The position numbers and the translations under genes were made by a program. The notes below the pieces were generated by a model. The model did no database searches, was not told the origin of the DNA, and saw only the letters and a program-made list of their open reading frames with translations. Shown here in pieces: positions 8,614 to 16,211 of a DNA stretch of 64,000 bases. Positions within the stretch are counted from its first letter, which is position 1. The number at the start of each line of letters is the position of its first letter. The stretch is from Rhizobium sp. WYCCWR10014 (GTDB taxonomy: Bacteria; Pseudomonadota; Alphaproteobacteria; Rhizobiales; Rhizobiaceae), in NCBI RefSeq assembly GCF_001657485.1, contig NZ_LXFU01000050.1, positions 1-64,000 of the forward strand, read 5' to 3'.

Positions 8614-10389
8614 ATGGCACTGACGACGGATTTCGCCGGCATCGACCCGGGCAGCAGGACGGCAGGATCGAAGGATTATTCCCGTTACCGCATCGTGCCG
8701 GCGCGTCATCCGGGCCGCCTGGCAGGCACGATCTTTGCCGCCGTCGTCATCATCGCCGTGCTCTATTCCATTTTCACCAATCCGCGCTGGGGTTGGGGCG
8801 TCTTTGCTGAATGGTTCTTTGCCGAACCAGTGCTCGTCGGTCTCGGCAGGACGCTGCTTTTGACCGTGCTTGCCGCCATATCCGGCTCCATCCTCGGAAC
8901 GGCTCTGGCGCTTGCCCGCGTTTCCAAGTCGCCGCTGCTCTCCGGCCTTTCCTGGGGCTATATCTGGCTGCTGCGCTCGATCCCGGTCATCGTGTTGCTG
9001 CTGATCCTGAACAATCTCGGCTACCTCTACGAGACGATCAAGATCGGGATTCCCTTCACCGATACCGTCTTCCTGGACTATCCCACAGTGCAGTTGCTGA
9101 CGCCCTTTGCCGCTGCCTTTCTCGGCCTGACTCTCAACCAGTCGGCCTTCTTCGCCGAGATCGTGCGCGGCGGCATCCTCGCTGTGGACCACGGACAGTT
9201 GGAGGCCGCCGCCGCACTCGGCCTGCCGCGCCGCCGCCAGGCCTTCCGCATCGTGCTTCCGCAGGCCATGCGCTCGATTCTGCCGACCGGCTTTAACGAA
9301 CTCATCGGACTGGCGAAGAGCACCTCCATGGTCTACGTGCTGGCGCTGCCGGAGCTCTTCTATACGGTCCAGGTGATCTACCGCCGCAATCTCGAAGTCA
9401 TTCCGCTCCTGATGGTCGCGACCGTCTGGTATCTGATCATCATGACGGTGCTGTCGATCGCTCAGCGCTATATCGAACGCTACTTCTCCAAAGGCGCCGT
9501 GCGCAATCCGACGCCGTTGCCCTTCCAGGCACTTTTCGAGCGTTTCCGCCGTCCGCTGCCTGTCTTCGATACGGCGACCGACACCGTGCGCAAGATCGGT
9601 TTCCAGGATGCGGCGACGCTGCGGGCCGCAGGCGGCGCGGTGCGCATTCACGGCATTTCCAAAAGCTTCGGCTCGCTGAAAGTGCTCGATGATGTCGAGC
9701 TCAGTCTGCCTGCAGGCAGCGTGACCGCCATCCTCGGTCCGTCCGGCTCGGGCAAGTCGACGCTTCTGCGCGCCATCAACCACCTGGAGCGTGTCGATGA
9801 GGGTTTCATCTCGGTGGACGGCGATTTCGTCGGCTATAGCAGGAAGGGCGATACGCTCTACGAGCTCAGGGAGAAGGATATCCTCAAACGCCGCGCCGAT
9901 ATCGGCATGGTCTTCCAGAGCTTCAATCTCTTCCCGCATCTGACCGTGCTCGAAAACCTCATCGAGGCACCGATCCAGGTTCGCGGCGTCGGCCGTGAGG
10001 ACGCCGTGCAGCTGGCGCAGGAGCTGCTGGCACGCATCGGCCTCAGCGACAAGATCAACGCCTATCCGCGCCAGCTTTCCGGCGGCCAGCAGCAGCGTGT
10101 GGCGATCGCCCGTGCACTGGCGCTCCGCCCGAAGGTGCTGCTCTTCGACGAGCCGACATCGGCGCTTGATCCGGAGCTCGTCGGCGAAGTGCTCGACGTC
10201 ATCAAGGAGCTTGCCCGCACCGGCACGACGCTCGTCATCGTCACCCATGAGGTCGGTTTTGCCCGCGAAGTCGCCGACACGGTCGTCTTCATGGACAGCG
10301 GCCGCATCCTGGAGGCTGGCCCGCCGGCCCGCATCTTCGCACAAGCGGAACATCCCCGTACGCGGGAATTCCTCGCCAAGGTTCTCTAG
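8614..10389 (+). CDS. Fused polar amino acid ABC transporter, permease plus ATPase
   Basis: One 591-residue chain joins two normally separate subunits. Residues about 35-300 form a HisM/TcyL-type permease with several membrane spans and the EAA loop EAAAALGLPRRRQAFRIVLPQAMR (about 199-222). Residues about 345-591 form the ATPase with Walker A GPSGSGKST (about 372), signature LSGGQQQR, and Walker B VLLFDEPTSALDP. The linker is about 40 residues. It is followed by two binding-protein genes, so the system probably imports an amino acid such as an S-substituted cysteine. B. subtilis encodes these parts separately (YxeMNO, TcyJKLMN). The reading frame is continuous with no sign of an assembly error. 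Confidence 0.9.
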   Translation: MALTTDFAGIDPGSRTAGSKDYSRYRIVPARHPGRLAGTIFAAVVIIAVLYSIFTNPRWGWGVFAEWFFAEPVLVGLGRTLLLTVLAAISGSILGTALALARVSKSPLLSGLSWGYIWLLRSIPVIVLLLILNNLGYLYETIKIGIPFTDTVFLDYPTVQLLTPFAAAFLGLTLNQSAFFAEIVRGGILAVDHGQLEAAAALGLPRRRQAFRIVLPQAMRSILPTGFNELIGLAKSTSMVYVLALPELFYTVQVIYRRNLEVIPLLMVATVWYLIIMTVLSIAQRYIERYFSKGAVRNPTPLPFQALFERFRRPLPVFDTATDTVRKIGFQDAATLRAAGGAVRIHGISKSFGSLKVLDDVELSLPAGSVTAILGPSGSGKSTLLRAINHLERVDEGFISVDGDFVGYSRKGDTLYELREKDILKRRADIGMVFQSFNLFPHLTVLENLIEAPIQVRGVGREDAVQLAQELLARIGLSDKINAYPRQLSGGQQQRVAIARALALRPKVLLFDEPTSALDPELVGEVLDVIKELARTGTTLVIVTHEVGFAREVADTVVFMDSGRILEAGPPARIFAQAEHPRTREFLAKVL

Positions 10390-10480
10390 CGCCTGATAGC
10401 GCTGGCGAAATGCCGGGCCGCGACGGGCTGCTCCGGCCGAATAGCAACAACCACAACCTAAAGATGAATGGAGAAGGGGC

Positions 10481-11425
10481 ATGACATTTACAGATAGGGC
10501 AAGGCTTCTGATAGCGGGAGCCGTCGCCGTGGCCGCGATCGGTTTCGGTTCAGCGCAGGCGCAGCAGAAGTTCGATCTCAGCCCCGAGCAGCCGAACCGG
10601 CTGCGGGTGGAAAAGAACGAGAAGCGCATTGCCGAAGTCAAGGACTTCAAGTTCGTCGAAAACGGTGTCTTCACCGTCGGCATCAGCTCGAGCGGCAATC
10701 TGCCGCTGCATGATTATGCCTCCGATTCCAAGACGGTCATCGGTTATGACGTCGATCTGGCGCAGGCGATTGCCGACAGCCTGGGCCTGAAGCTCGAATT
10801 GGTTTCTGTTGCCTGGGCCGATTGGCCGTTGGGGCTGACCTCCGGAAAGTTCGACGCGGTGATCTCCAATGTGACCGTCACGGAAGAGCGCAAGCAGAAA
10901 TTCGACTTTTCGACCTATCGCAAGGATGAGCTTGGCTTCTACGTCAAGGCCGACAGCCCGATCACCGCGATCAAGCAGCCGAAGGATATTGCCGGCCTGA
11001 AGGTCATCACCGATGCCGGCACCAACCAGGAGAAGATTCTGCTGGAATGGGACCGACAGAATGTCGCCGCCGGCCTGAAGCCGATCGAGGTGCAATATTA
11101 TGACGACGACGCGGTCAAGGATCTTGCCGTTCAGTCCGGCAGAGCCGACACCGTCTTCAGCGTGAACGCGACGCAAGCCTATTCGGCGGGGATCAACGGC
11201 AAGACCAAGCTCGTCGGCACCGTCAGCGGCGGTTGGCCGATCACGGCAGAAATTGCCGTCACCACACGCAAGGGCAGCGGCCTGGCAGCGCCCTTGACCG
11301 ATGTCGTCAACGACCTGATCGCCAGCGGCGCCTATCGGAAGATCCTCGATACGTGGAACCTCGGTCCTGAGGCGATCGACAAGGCCCAGACCAACCCCCC
11401 AGGCCTGCCGAAGAGCGGTTCCTGA
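10481..11425 (+). CDS. Amino acid ABC transporter substrate-binding protein (first of tandem pair)
   Basis: A 314-residue periplasmic binding protein with a signal peptide (AGAVAVAAIGFGSAQAQ, about 12-28). It has the class 3 binding-protein pattern IGYDVDLAQAIADSLGLKLELV, GKFDAVISNVTVTEERKQKFDFS and GLKVITDAGTNQEKIL. It shares the opening FDLSPEQP, the WPLGL.SGK.DAVISNV segment and the ending NPPGLPK with the next gene, so the two are tandem duplicates. It presumably delivers substrate to the fused permease-ATPase upstream. Confidence 0.9.
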   Translation: MTFTDRARLLIAGAVAVAAIGFGSAQAQQKFDLSPEQPNRLRVEKNEKRIAEVKDFKFVENGVFTVGISSSGNLPLHDYASDSKTVIGYDVDLAQAIADSLGLKLELVSVAWADWPLGLTSGKFDAVISNVTVTEERKQKFDFSTYRKDELGFYVKADSPITAIKQPKDIAGLKVITDAGTNQEKILLEWDRQNVAAGLKPIEVQYYDDDAVKDLAVQSGRADTVFSVNATQAYSAGINGKTKLVGTVSGGWPITAEIAVTTRKGSGLAAPLTDVVNDLIASGAYRKILDTWNLGPEAIDKAQTNPPGLPKSGS

Positions 11426-11442
11426 TCAGTTCCCATAGGGCC

Positions 11443-11457
11443 GGCGGCATTGCCGCC
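11443..11457. other. Intercistronic hairpin after first binding protein
   Basis: GGCGGC-ATT-GCCGCC is a perfect 6-base stem with a 3-base loop between the two binding-protein genes. It lacks a T tract, so it more likely protects the upstream mRNA 3' end or attenuates than terminates. Confidence 0.45.
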
Positions 11458-11492
11458 TGCCCCCCTGCCTGACAGTTTGGAGATTAAAGACG

Positions 11493-12428
11493 ATGATTGC
11501 CCTTCCGGCATTCCGGACCCTGCTGATCGCCGCCATGGCGTCGGCCCTTTCCTTCGGCGCACCCCATGCAGCCGAGGATTTCGACCTCAGCCCAGAGCAG
11601 CCGGGCCGGCTTCACGCCGCCAAGAACGATGCGGCTATCGCTGCGATCCCGAGGGATTTCAAGTTCGTCACGTCAGGCAAGTTCACCATCGCCGTCAGCC
11701 CGGGCGGCCCGCCGCTTGCCACCTATGCCACGGATGCGAAGACCGTGGTCGGGGCAGATCCCGATTATGCCTATGCCATCGCCGACAGCCTCGGGCTGAC
11801 GCTGGAGATCGTGCCGGTCGCCTGGATCGACTGGCCGCTCGGCCTTGCCTCGGGCAAGTATGATGCTGTCATCTCCAATGTCGGGGTCACCGAGCAGCGC
11901 AAGGAGAAATTCGATTTTTCCACCTACCGCCAGGGCTTGCATGGTTTCTTCGTAAAATCCGACAGCCCTGTGACCTCGATCAAGGAGCCCAAGGATGCGG
12001 CAGGCCTCAGGATCATTGTCGGGGCCGGCACCAACCAGGAGCGTATCCTGGTGAAGTGGAGCGAGGAAGATGTTGCCGCAGGCCTGAAGCCGATCGAGCT
12101 GCAATACTACGACGACGAGGCGGCAAGCCTTCTCGCGCTGCGGTCCGGCCGGGCCGATGTCATCGTCCAGCCGCATGCACAGCTCGTCTTCATCGCCGCG
12201 CGCGACCAGAACATCAAGCGCGTCGGCACGCTGAGCGCCGGCTGGCCGGATCGCTCGGATGTCGCGATCACCACCCGCAAGGGAAGCGGGCTGGCCGATG
12301 CGCTGACTGCCGCCACCAACGGCCTGATCAAGGATGGCACCTACGCAAAAATCCTCGACCACTGGCATCTCTCCGAGGAAGCCTTGCCGGCATCCGAGAC
12401 CAACCCGCCCGGCCTGCCGAAATACTAA
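11493..12428 (+). CDS. Amino acid ABC transporter substrate-binding protein (second of tandem pair)
   Basis: A 311-residue paralogue of the preceding protein with its own signal peptide (LLIAAMASALSFGAPHAAEDF). It keeps FDLSPEQPGRL, WPLGLASGKYDAVISN, EQRKEKFDFSTYRQ, GAGTNQERILVKW and NPPGLPKY. Residues around the ligand differ from the first copy (for example GNLPLHDYASDSKTVIGYDVD versus GPPLATYATDAKTVVGADPD), which suggests a second substrate for the same membrane complex. Only eight bases separate its stop from the next monooxygenase. Confidence 0.9.
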   Translation: MIALPAFRTLLIAAMASALSFGAPHAAEDFDLSPEQPGRLHAAKNDAAIAAIPRDFKFVTSGKFTIAVSPGGPPLATYATDAKTVVGADPDYAYAIADSLGLTLEIVPVAWIDWPLGLASGKYDAVISNVGVTEQRKEKFDFSTYRQGLHGFFVKSDSPVTSIKEPKDAAGLRIIVGAGTNQERILVKWSEEDVAAGLKPIELQYYDDEAASLLALRSGRADVIVQPHAQLVFIAARDQNIKRVGTLSAGWPDRSDVAITTRKGSGLADALTAATNGLIKDGTYAKILDHWHLSEEALPASETNPPGLPKY

Positions 12429-12435
12429 TCATCGG

Positions 12436-13473
12436 ATGGCACGAGTGGGCAACATATCCATCAACCATATAGGCTTCCTCACCCCCGGCAATTATCCCGA
12501 CGAAGATCCGTTGTCGGGATTGGAGCAGACGCTTGAGCAACTGCAATATGGCGAAGATCTGGGCTTCGACAGCGCCTGGGTCCGCCAACGGCACCTGGAG
12601 CCTGGAATCTCTTCGGCGACCGCCTTCCTGGCGGCGGCGACGCAGCGCACCAGTCGGATCGAGCTTGGAACCGCGGTCATCCCAATCGGTTACGAGAGCC
12701 CTTACCGGCTGGCCGAAGATCTCGCCACCGTCGATGTTCTGTCGCGTGGGCGGCTGAACATCGGCGTCAGCGCCGGACGACCGTTGCACGCAGACCTGAT
12801 CGCTCCGCTTGTCTTCGACGGCGACTGGACGGGTTACGATTTCTCGCATGATCGCGTGCGGCGCTTTGCCGACAATCTGCGCGGCAGCTACCTCGGCGAC
12901 GAGCAGACCTTGATCAAGACGCCCTTCGGCCCGCAGCGGCCGCGGCTGCAGCCTTATGCCAAGGGCTTGATCGACCGGATCTGGTATGGCGGCGGGTCGC
13001 AGCGCTCGGCCGAATGGGCCGGCCGCAATGGCTTCAACCTGTTGACCGGCAATGTGATAACGGGCGAGGGGACCGATGATTTCTTCACCGCGCAATCGCG
13101 GCTGATCGAAACCTATCGCGCCGCCGGCACGCAGCGCCGGGTCGCGCTGGGCCGCGTCATCGTGCCTTTCGATAGCGCCGATGCCGCAACGCGCCGCCGG
13201 TATCGAGACTATGCCGATGGCCGTCATGAGCGAACCCTTTCACCGCAGGGCGAGCGGCGCACCCTGTTCGCCCGTGATGTCGTCGGTACATCAGACGAGA
13301 TATTGGCGCAGCTTTTTGCCGATCCGATCCTGCCCGAGGTCAGCGAGTTGAGGCTGGAGCTCCCTTACGAGTTCGAGCACGAGGAATATCGCCAGATTCT
13401 CCACGACTTCGTGACAGCAATCGCACCGGAACTCGGATGGAAAGCGCCATCCGACATTCGGGCCGCTTCCTGA
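12436..13473 (+). CDS. LLM-class flavin-dependent oxidoreductase
   Basis: The 345-residue product is a third luciferase-like enzyme: EDLGFDSAWVRQRHLEPGIS (about 39-58), TSRIELGTAVIPIGYESPYRLAEDLATVD (about 73-101) and SRGRLNIGVSAGRP (about 104-117). The ATG at 12436 was preferred because the frame upstream overlaps the binding-protein gene. It is likely co-transcribed with the transporter. It differs clearly from the two monooxygenases at the start of the cluster and probably handles a different organosulfur compound. Confidence 0.8.
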   Translation: MARVGNISINHIGFLTPGNYPDEDPLSGLEQTLEQLQYGEDLGFDSAWVRQRHLEPGISSATAFLAAATQRTSRIELGTAVIPIGYESPYRLAEDLATVDVLSRGRLNIGVSAGRPLHADLIAPLVFDGDWTGYDFSHDRVRRFADNLRGSYLGDEQTLIKTPFGPQRPRLQPYAKGLIDRIWYGGGSQRSAEWAGRNGFNLLTGNVITGEGTDDFFTAQSRLIETYRAAGTQRRVALGRVIVPFDSADAATRRRYRDYADGRHERTLSPQGERRTLFARDVVGTSDEILAQLFADPILPEVSELRLELPYEFEHEEYRQILHDFVTAIAPELGWKAPSDIRAAS

Positions 13474-13534
13474 AGCCTCATCGAGCCACGCCCATTCGAC
13501 GCCGGAACAATCACCTCGCAGGGAACATGCATCA

Positions 13535-14131
13535 GTGACCAAATCAGTAGAGTACTTCTTTTCGATCGGCTCGCCCTGGTCCTACATCGGCTTCGACGCC
13601 TTCGCCGAGCTTGCGGCGAAGAACGACGTCGTCATCACACCCTATCTGACGACGGTGGTCGAGGAAAATGGCGGTATCTTTTCGCGCAACCGCCCGGAGA
13701 TCCGGCGCGCCTACTGGACGCGGGACCTCAAGCGCTGGGCGCGCGTGCGCGGCAAGGAACTGCGGCTCGAACATCGCCCTGATTTGAGTGATCCGACGCC
13801 GGCGTCCCTCTTTGTGATTGCGGCCTATCTCGACGGACAGGATTGGATCGGCGTTGCCCGCGCCCTGCAGCATGCCTTCTGGAGCGAGGCGAGGGATATC
13901 GGCAAGCCCGACGTGCGCGAGGCGATCGTGACATCAGCGGGTTTCGATGGCGCGGTACTCCTCAGACGACAAGCCGACGACGATGTCCAGAACAAATGGT
14001 CGGCAGACCGCGTGCATGCGCGCGACAGCAGCGTCTTCGGCTTTCCCACCTATATCTATGATGGCGAAATCTATTGGGGACAGGACAATTTGCCCTTCCT
14101 CGAACGTCATCTTCACGGCGACAAGCCTTAG
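13535..14131 (+). CDS. 2-hydroxychromene-2-carboxylate isomerase / kappa-class GST-like protein
   Basis: A 198-residue DsbA-fold protein with a GTG start. The N-terminus EYFFSIGSPWSYIGFDAF (about 6-23) has Ser where thioredoxins have CxxC, as in HCCA isomerases and kappa glutathione transferases, which use a bound glutathione. The C-terminal FGFPTYIYDGEIYWGQDNLPFLERHL matches the family end. In an organosulfur cluster it could isomerise or detoxify an oxygenation product using glutathione; substrate unknown. Confidence 0.8.
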   Translation: MTKSVEYFFSIGSPWSYIGFDAFAELAAKNDVVITPYLTTVVEENGGIFSRNRPEIRRAYWTRDLKRWARVRGKELRLEHRPDLSDPTPASLFVIAAYLDGQDWIGVARALQHAFWSEARDIGKPDVREAIVTSAGFDGAVLLRRQADDDVQNKWSADRVHARDSSVFGFPTYIYDGEIYWGQDNLPFLERHLHGDKP

Positions 14132-14179
14132 GCTTGGATTAAGCAATTCAGCCCCGGTTGAGACGGATTTTTTCAGATA

Positions 14180-14200
14180 AGCCTATAAAATAGATAGGCT
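14180..14200 (-). promoter_or_regulatory. Organosulfur-regulon dyad, site B
   Basis: AGCCTA-N9-TAGGCT is a perfect 6-9-6 dyad, 60 bases before the desaturase start. Read on the minus strand the centre is TCTATTTTA, nearly that of site A. It could act as a weak terminator for the isomerase gene, but no T tract follows. Confidence 0.55.
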
Positions 14201-14260
14201 TTATTCTCTACTCCTGATGCCCTGCGATAGATTGGTGTGGTTGATGGGGAAATCACACGC

Positions 14261-15184
14261 ATGCTCGACAGGACTTCGCAGGCGGCCGGAACCATTGCTT
14301 CCAGGCGTTCGACGGAATGGCCGACCGTCATTCTCGCACTCGTCATCCATGGTGGATTTCTTGCGCTGACCTGGTGGTGGCAATCATTGCCGCCGATTGC
14401 GGTCGTCATCGCAGGAGGTTGGTTGATTGCCTGGCACGGATCCCTTCAACACGAGGTCATTCACGGTCATCCGACGGGAAACCAAGGGATAAACGACGCG
14501 ATCGGCTCGGTACCGCTGTCGCTGTGGCTGCCTTATCCGATCTATAAGGAAAGCCATCTGGAGCATCATCGCGACGAATATCTGACCGATCCGATCGAAG
14601 ATCCGGAATCTTCCTATTTTACCAAGGCTACCTGGGAGCAGCTCGGCGCCACCGGGAGGTTGCTGGCGCGGTGGAACACCACCCTGTTCGGCCGTTTGAC
14701 CATAGGTCCCGCCGTGATGCTGTTGAGTTTCCTTGGACAGGAATGGCAGCTGGTACAGGCGAACGAACCGGGACGACGGCGGATATGGGGTGTGCACGGC
14801 ATCGGTGGCGCCGTCATTCTTTTCTGGGCGACCATCGTCTGCGGCATGCCGATTTTGATGTATCTCGCTTTCGTCTATACGGGTGCTGCGATGACGCGGC
14901 TCAGATCTTATGCTGAGCACAGATATGCCGAAAGCCATGAGGAACGCACCGCCATCGTCGAAAACAGCCATCTCTTCGGCTTGCTGTTTCTCTTCAACAA
15001 CCTGCACGTTCTCCATCATCACCGGCCGGGCATCTCCTGGTATCGCCTTCCGGCGGTCTATCGCAAAAACCGTGAAGCGCTCGTCCGTTCGAATGGCGGG
15101 CTTGTCTATGACGGCTATTGGGACATCGCGCGCCGGTTTTTCCTGAAGCCGCACGACGATCCGACGCATCCTCATCATTCATAA
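14261..15184 (+). CDS. Membrane di-iron fatty acid desaturase-family protein
   Basis: A 307-residue membrane protein with the three histidine boxes of the desaturase/AlkB superfamily: HEVIHGH, HLEHHRDE and a C-terminal HVLHHHRP, plus hydrophobic spans (VILALVIHGGFLALTWWW and GGAVILFWATIVCGMPILMYLAF). The ATG at 14261 is preferred over a GTG at 14237 because of the GGGGA ten bases upstream. Members oxidise acyl chains, alkanes or small molecules. Dyad site B lies directly upstream, so I infer membership of the organosulfur regulon, which is unexpected for a lipid enzyme. Confidence 0.85.
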   Translation: MLDRTSQAAGTIASRRSTEWPTVILALVIHGGFLALTWWWQSLPPIAVVIAGGWLIAWHGSLQHEVIHGHPTGNQGINDAIGSVPLSLWLPYPIYKESHLEHHRDEYLTDPIEDPESSYFTKATWEQLGATGRLLARWNTTLFGRLTIGPAVMLLSFLGQEWQLVQANEPGRRRIWGVHGIGGAVILFWATIVCGMPILMYLAFVYTGAAMTRLRSYAEHRYAESHEERTAIVENSHLFGLLFLFNNLHVLHHHRPGISWYRLPAVYRKNREALVRSNGGLVYDGYWDIARRFFLKPHDDPTHPHHS

Positions 15185-15516
15185 CAGATCCGAAGCCACC
15201 GGCTGAGACCGCCGGTGCTCTCGCAACGCCCGTGACTTGAGTGGCAGCGTTGCTGGACTTGAGTCGAATTGCCTGTCCTGAATAGCTCGCGCGAAGCAGC
15301 GAGTGCTGCCGGTGAAGCGAGCGTCGCTCCGTTGGAGCGATGATAGCGGACGAAATTCCGTTATCTTGGCAAGATTGCACAATCCCATCGAAACCGTTCC
15401 ATTCTATTGGAGGAAAAGATACGGGAAGATTTTTTTACATTGTTTGCTGCAATTAGTTCTTTTATCTCCCGTTTCATTGAAACGCGAAACGCCGCTGTAT
15501 TGATCGGAGAGAGACA
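15185..15516. other. Intergenic region before the Met-rich gene
   Basis: No gene is supported in these 332 bases. CACCGG (15197-15202) pairs with CCGGTG (15212-15217) just after the desaturase stop. Further down the region becomes AT-rich (about 15390-15480), the likely promoter of the Met-rich gene. I do not find the TCTA-N9-TAGA dyad here. Confidence 0.4.
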
Positions 15517-15843
15517 ATGAACCCCGCCATGAACATGATGCCGATGATGAACAACATGATGCCTGCCATGATGAACCCGATGATGGGTGGAATGATGCCG
15601 ATGGGCGGCATGCCGATGATGAACGGCGCGATGATGCCGATGATGGCCTCCATGCCGATGATGATGATGATGGGCTCCATGAAATGCAGCATGACCGCCG
15701 AGGGCATGGTCTGCGAAATGAAGCCGATGGAAGGCATGGACAAGGACATGTTCATGGAATGCTGCAAGCGCATGATGTCCAGTGGCATGCCGATGATGAT
15801 GAACTGCGGCGGCATGATGATGTGCTGCATGATGGCCGCCTGA
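15517..15843 (+). CDS. Extremely methionine-rich small protein (47 Met, 7 Cys in 108 residues)
   Basis: The start has a GGAGAGAG ribosome site and the gene is followed by an intrinsic terminator, so it looks genuinely expressed. Residues 1-55 are almost only Met, Pro, Asn, Gly and Ala (PMMN, PMMGG, PMMMMMG). Residues 56-85 are more ordinary (SMKCSMTAEGMVCEM...DKDMFMECCKRMM). The end is again Met/Cys-rich (MMMNCGGMMMCCMMAA). No signal peptide or known domain is visible. Half of all residues contain sulfur. Possible roles are a sulfur store, a Cu(I)/Ag(I) binder through MxxM and CC motifs, or an oxidant sink. I do not recognise a family. Confidence 0.75.
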   Translation: MNPAMNMMPMMNNMMPAMMNPMMGGMMPMGGMPMMNGAMMPMMASMPMMMMMGSMKCSMTAEGMVCEMKPMEGMDKDMFMECCKRMMSSGMPMMMNCGGMMMCCMMAA

Positions 15844-15870
15844 GCCATCCGCCTCTCAAGGAAACGACCA

Positions 15871-15899
15871 AGAGCCTCCGGAGACGGGGGCTCTTTTTT
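15871..15899 (+). terminator. Intrinsic terminator of the Met-rich gene
   Basis: AGAGCCTCCG and CGGGGGCTCT form a ten-base stem (one G-T pair) around a GAGA loop, followed by a run of T. It starts 28 bases after the Met-rich stop codon. Confidence 0.9.
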
Positions 15900-15902
15900 G
15901 CG

Positions 15903-16211
15903 TTAGAGCCTTTCCGGGTTAGATTGAAGCATTCTGTTGGCTCAAACGGAGTCGGATGGCCGGTCGATCAGCCGGCCCGTTTCAGCCAACCCTCCCGCAG
16001 ATTTGCCTGGCAAATCTGCAAGACTTAAAGTCGCCGGCGCACTTGTCGCTTCGCATGGCGAAGCGTGCGGCCGGTGGGCCGGGCATCTTTCCGCCAGGAT
16101 CAAAGGCGATCGGCTCGGATGTACCTTGGGGTATGCCCGTCGCCAATCGCCTTTGCCCTGACGAAAACCTGCTCCGGCAGAATGCTTCAATCTAACCCGG
16201 AAAGGCTCTAA
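15903..16211. repeat. 309-bp MITE-like/RIME-like element with 34-bp perfect terminal inverted repeats
   Basis: Bases 15903-15936 are the exact reverse complement of 16178-16211 (34 of 34). The interior has no credible gene but several further hairpins: GCAGATTTGCC pairs with GGCAAATCTGC around 16004-16026, CGCTTCGC with GCGAAGCG near 16050, and AAAGGCGAT with ATCGCCTTT. This is the look of a non-autonomous, highly structured intergenic element of rhizobia. It sits directly after the terminator, and its right end supplies the TAG stop of the neighbouring minus-strand regulator. Confidence 0.85.

Noticed and set aside
8596..10698. Minus-strand open frame of 700 codons
   Set aside because: Antisense to the fused ABC transporter gene, Asp/Arg/His-rich, no recognisable domain.
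14180..14200. Site B as a terminator of the isomerase gene
   Set aside because: The six-base stem has no following T tract and its spacing matches the other dyads, so an operator reading was preferred, though not proven.
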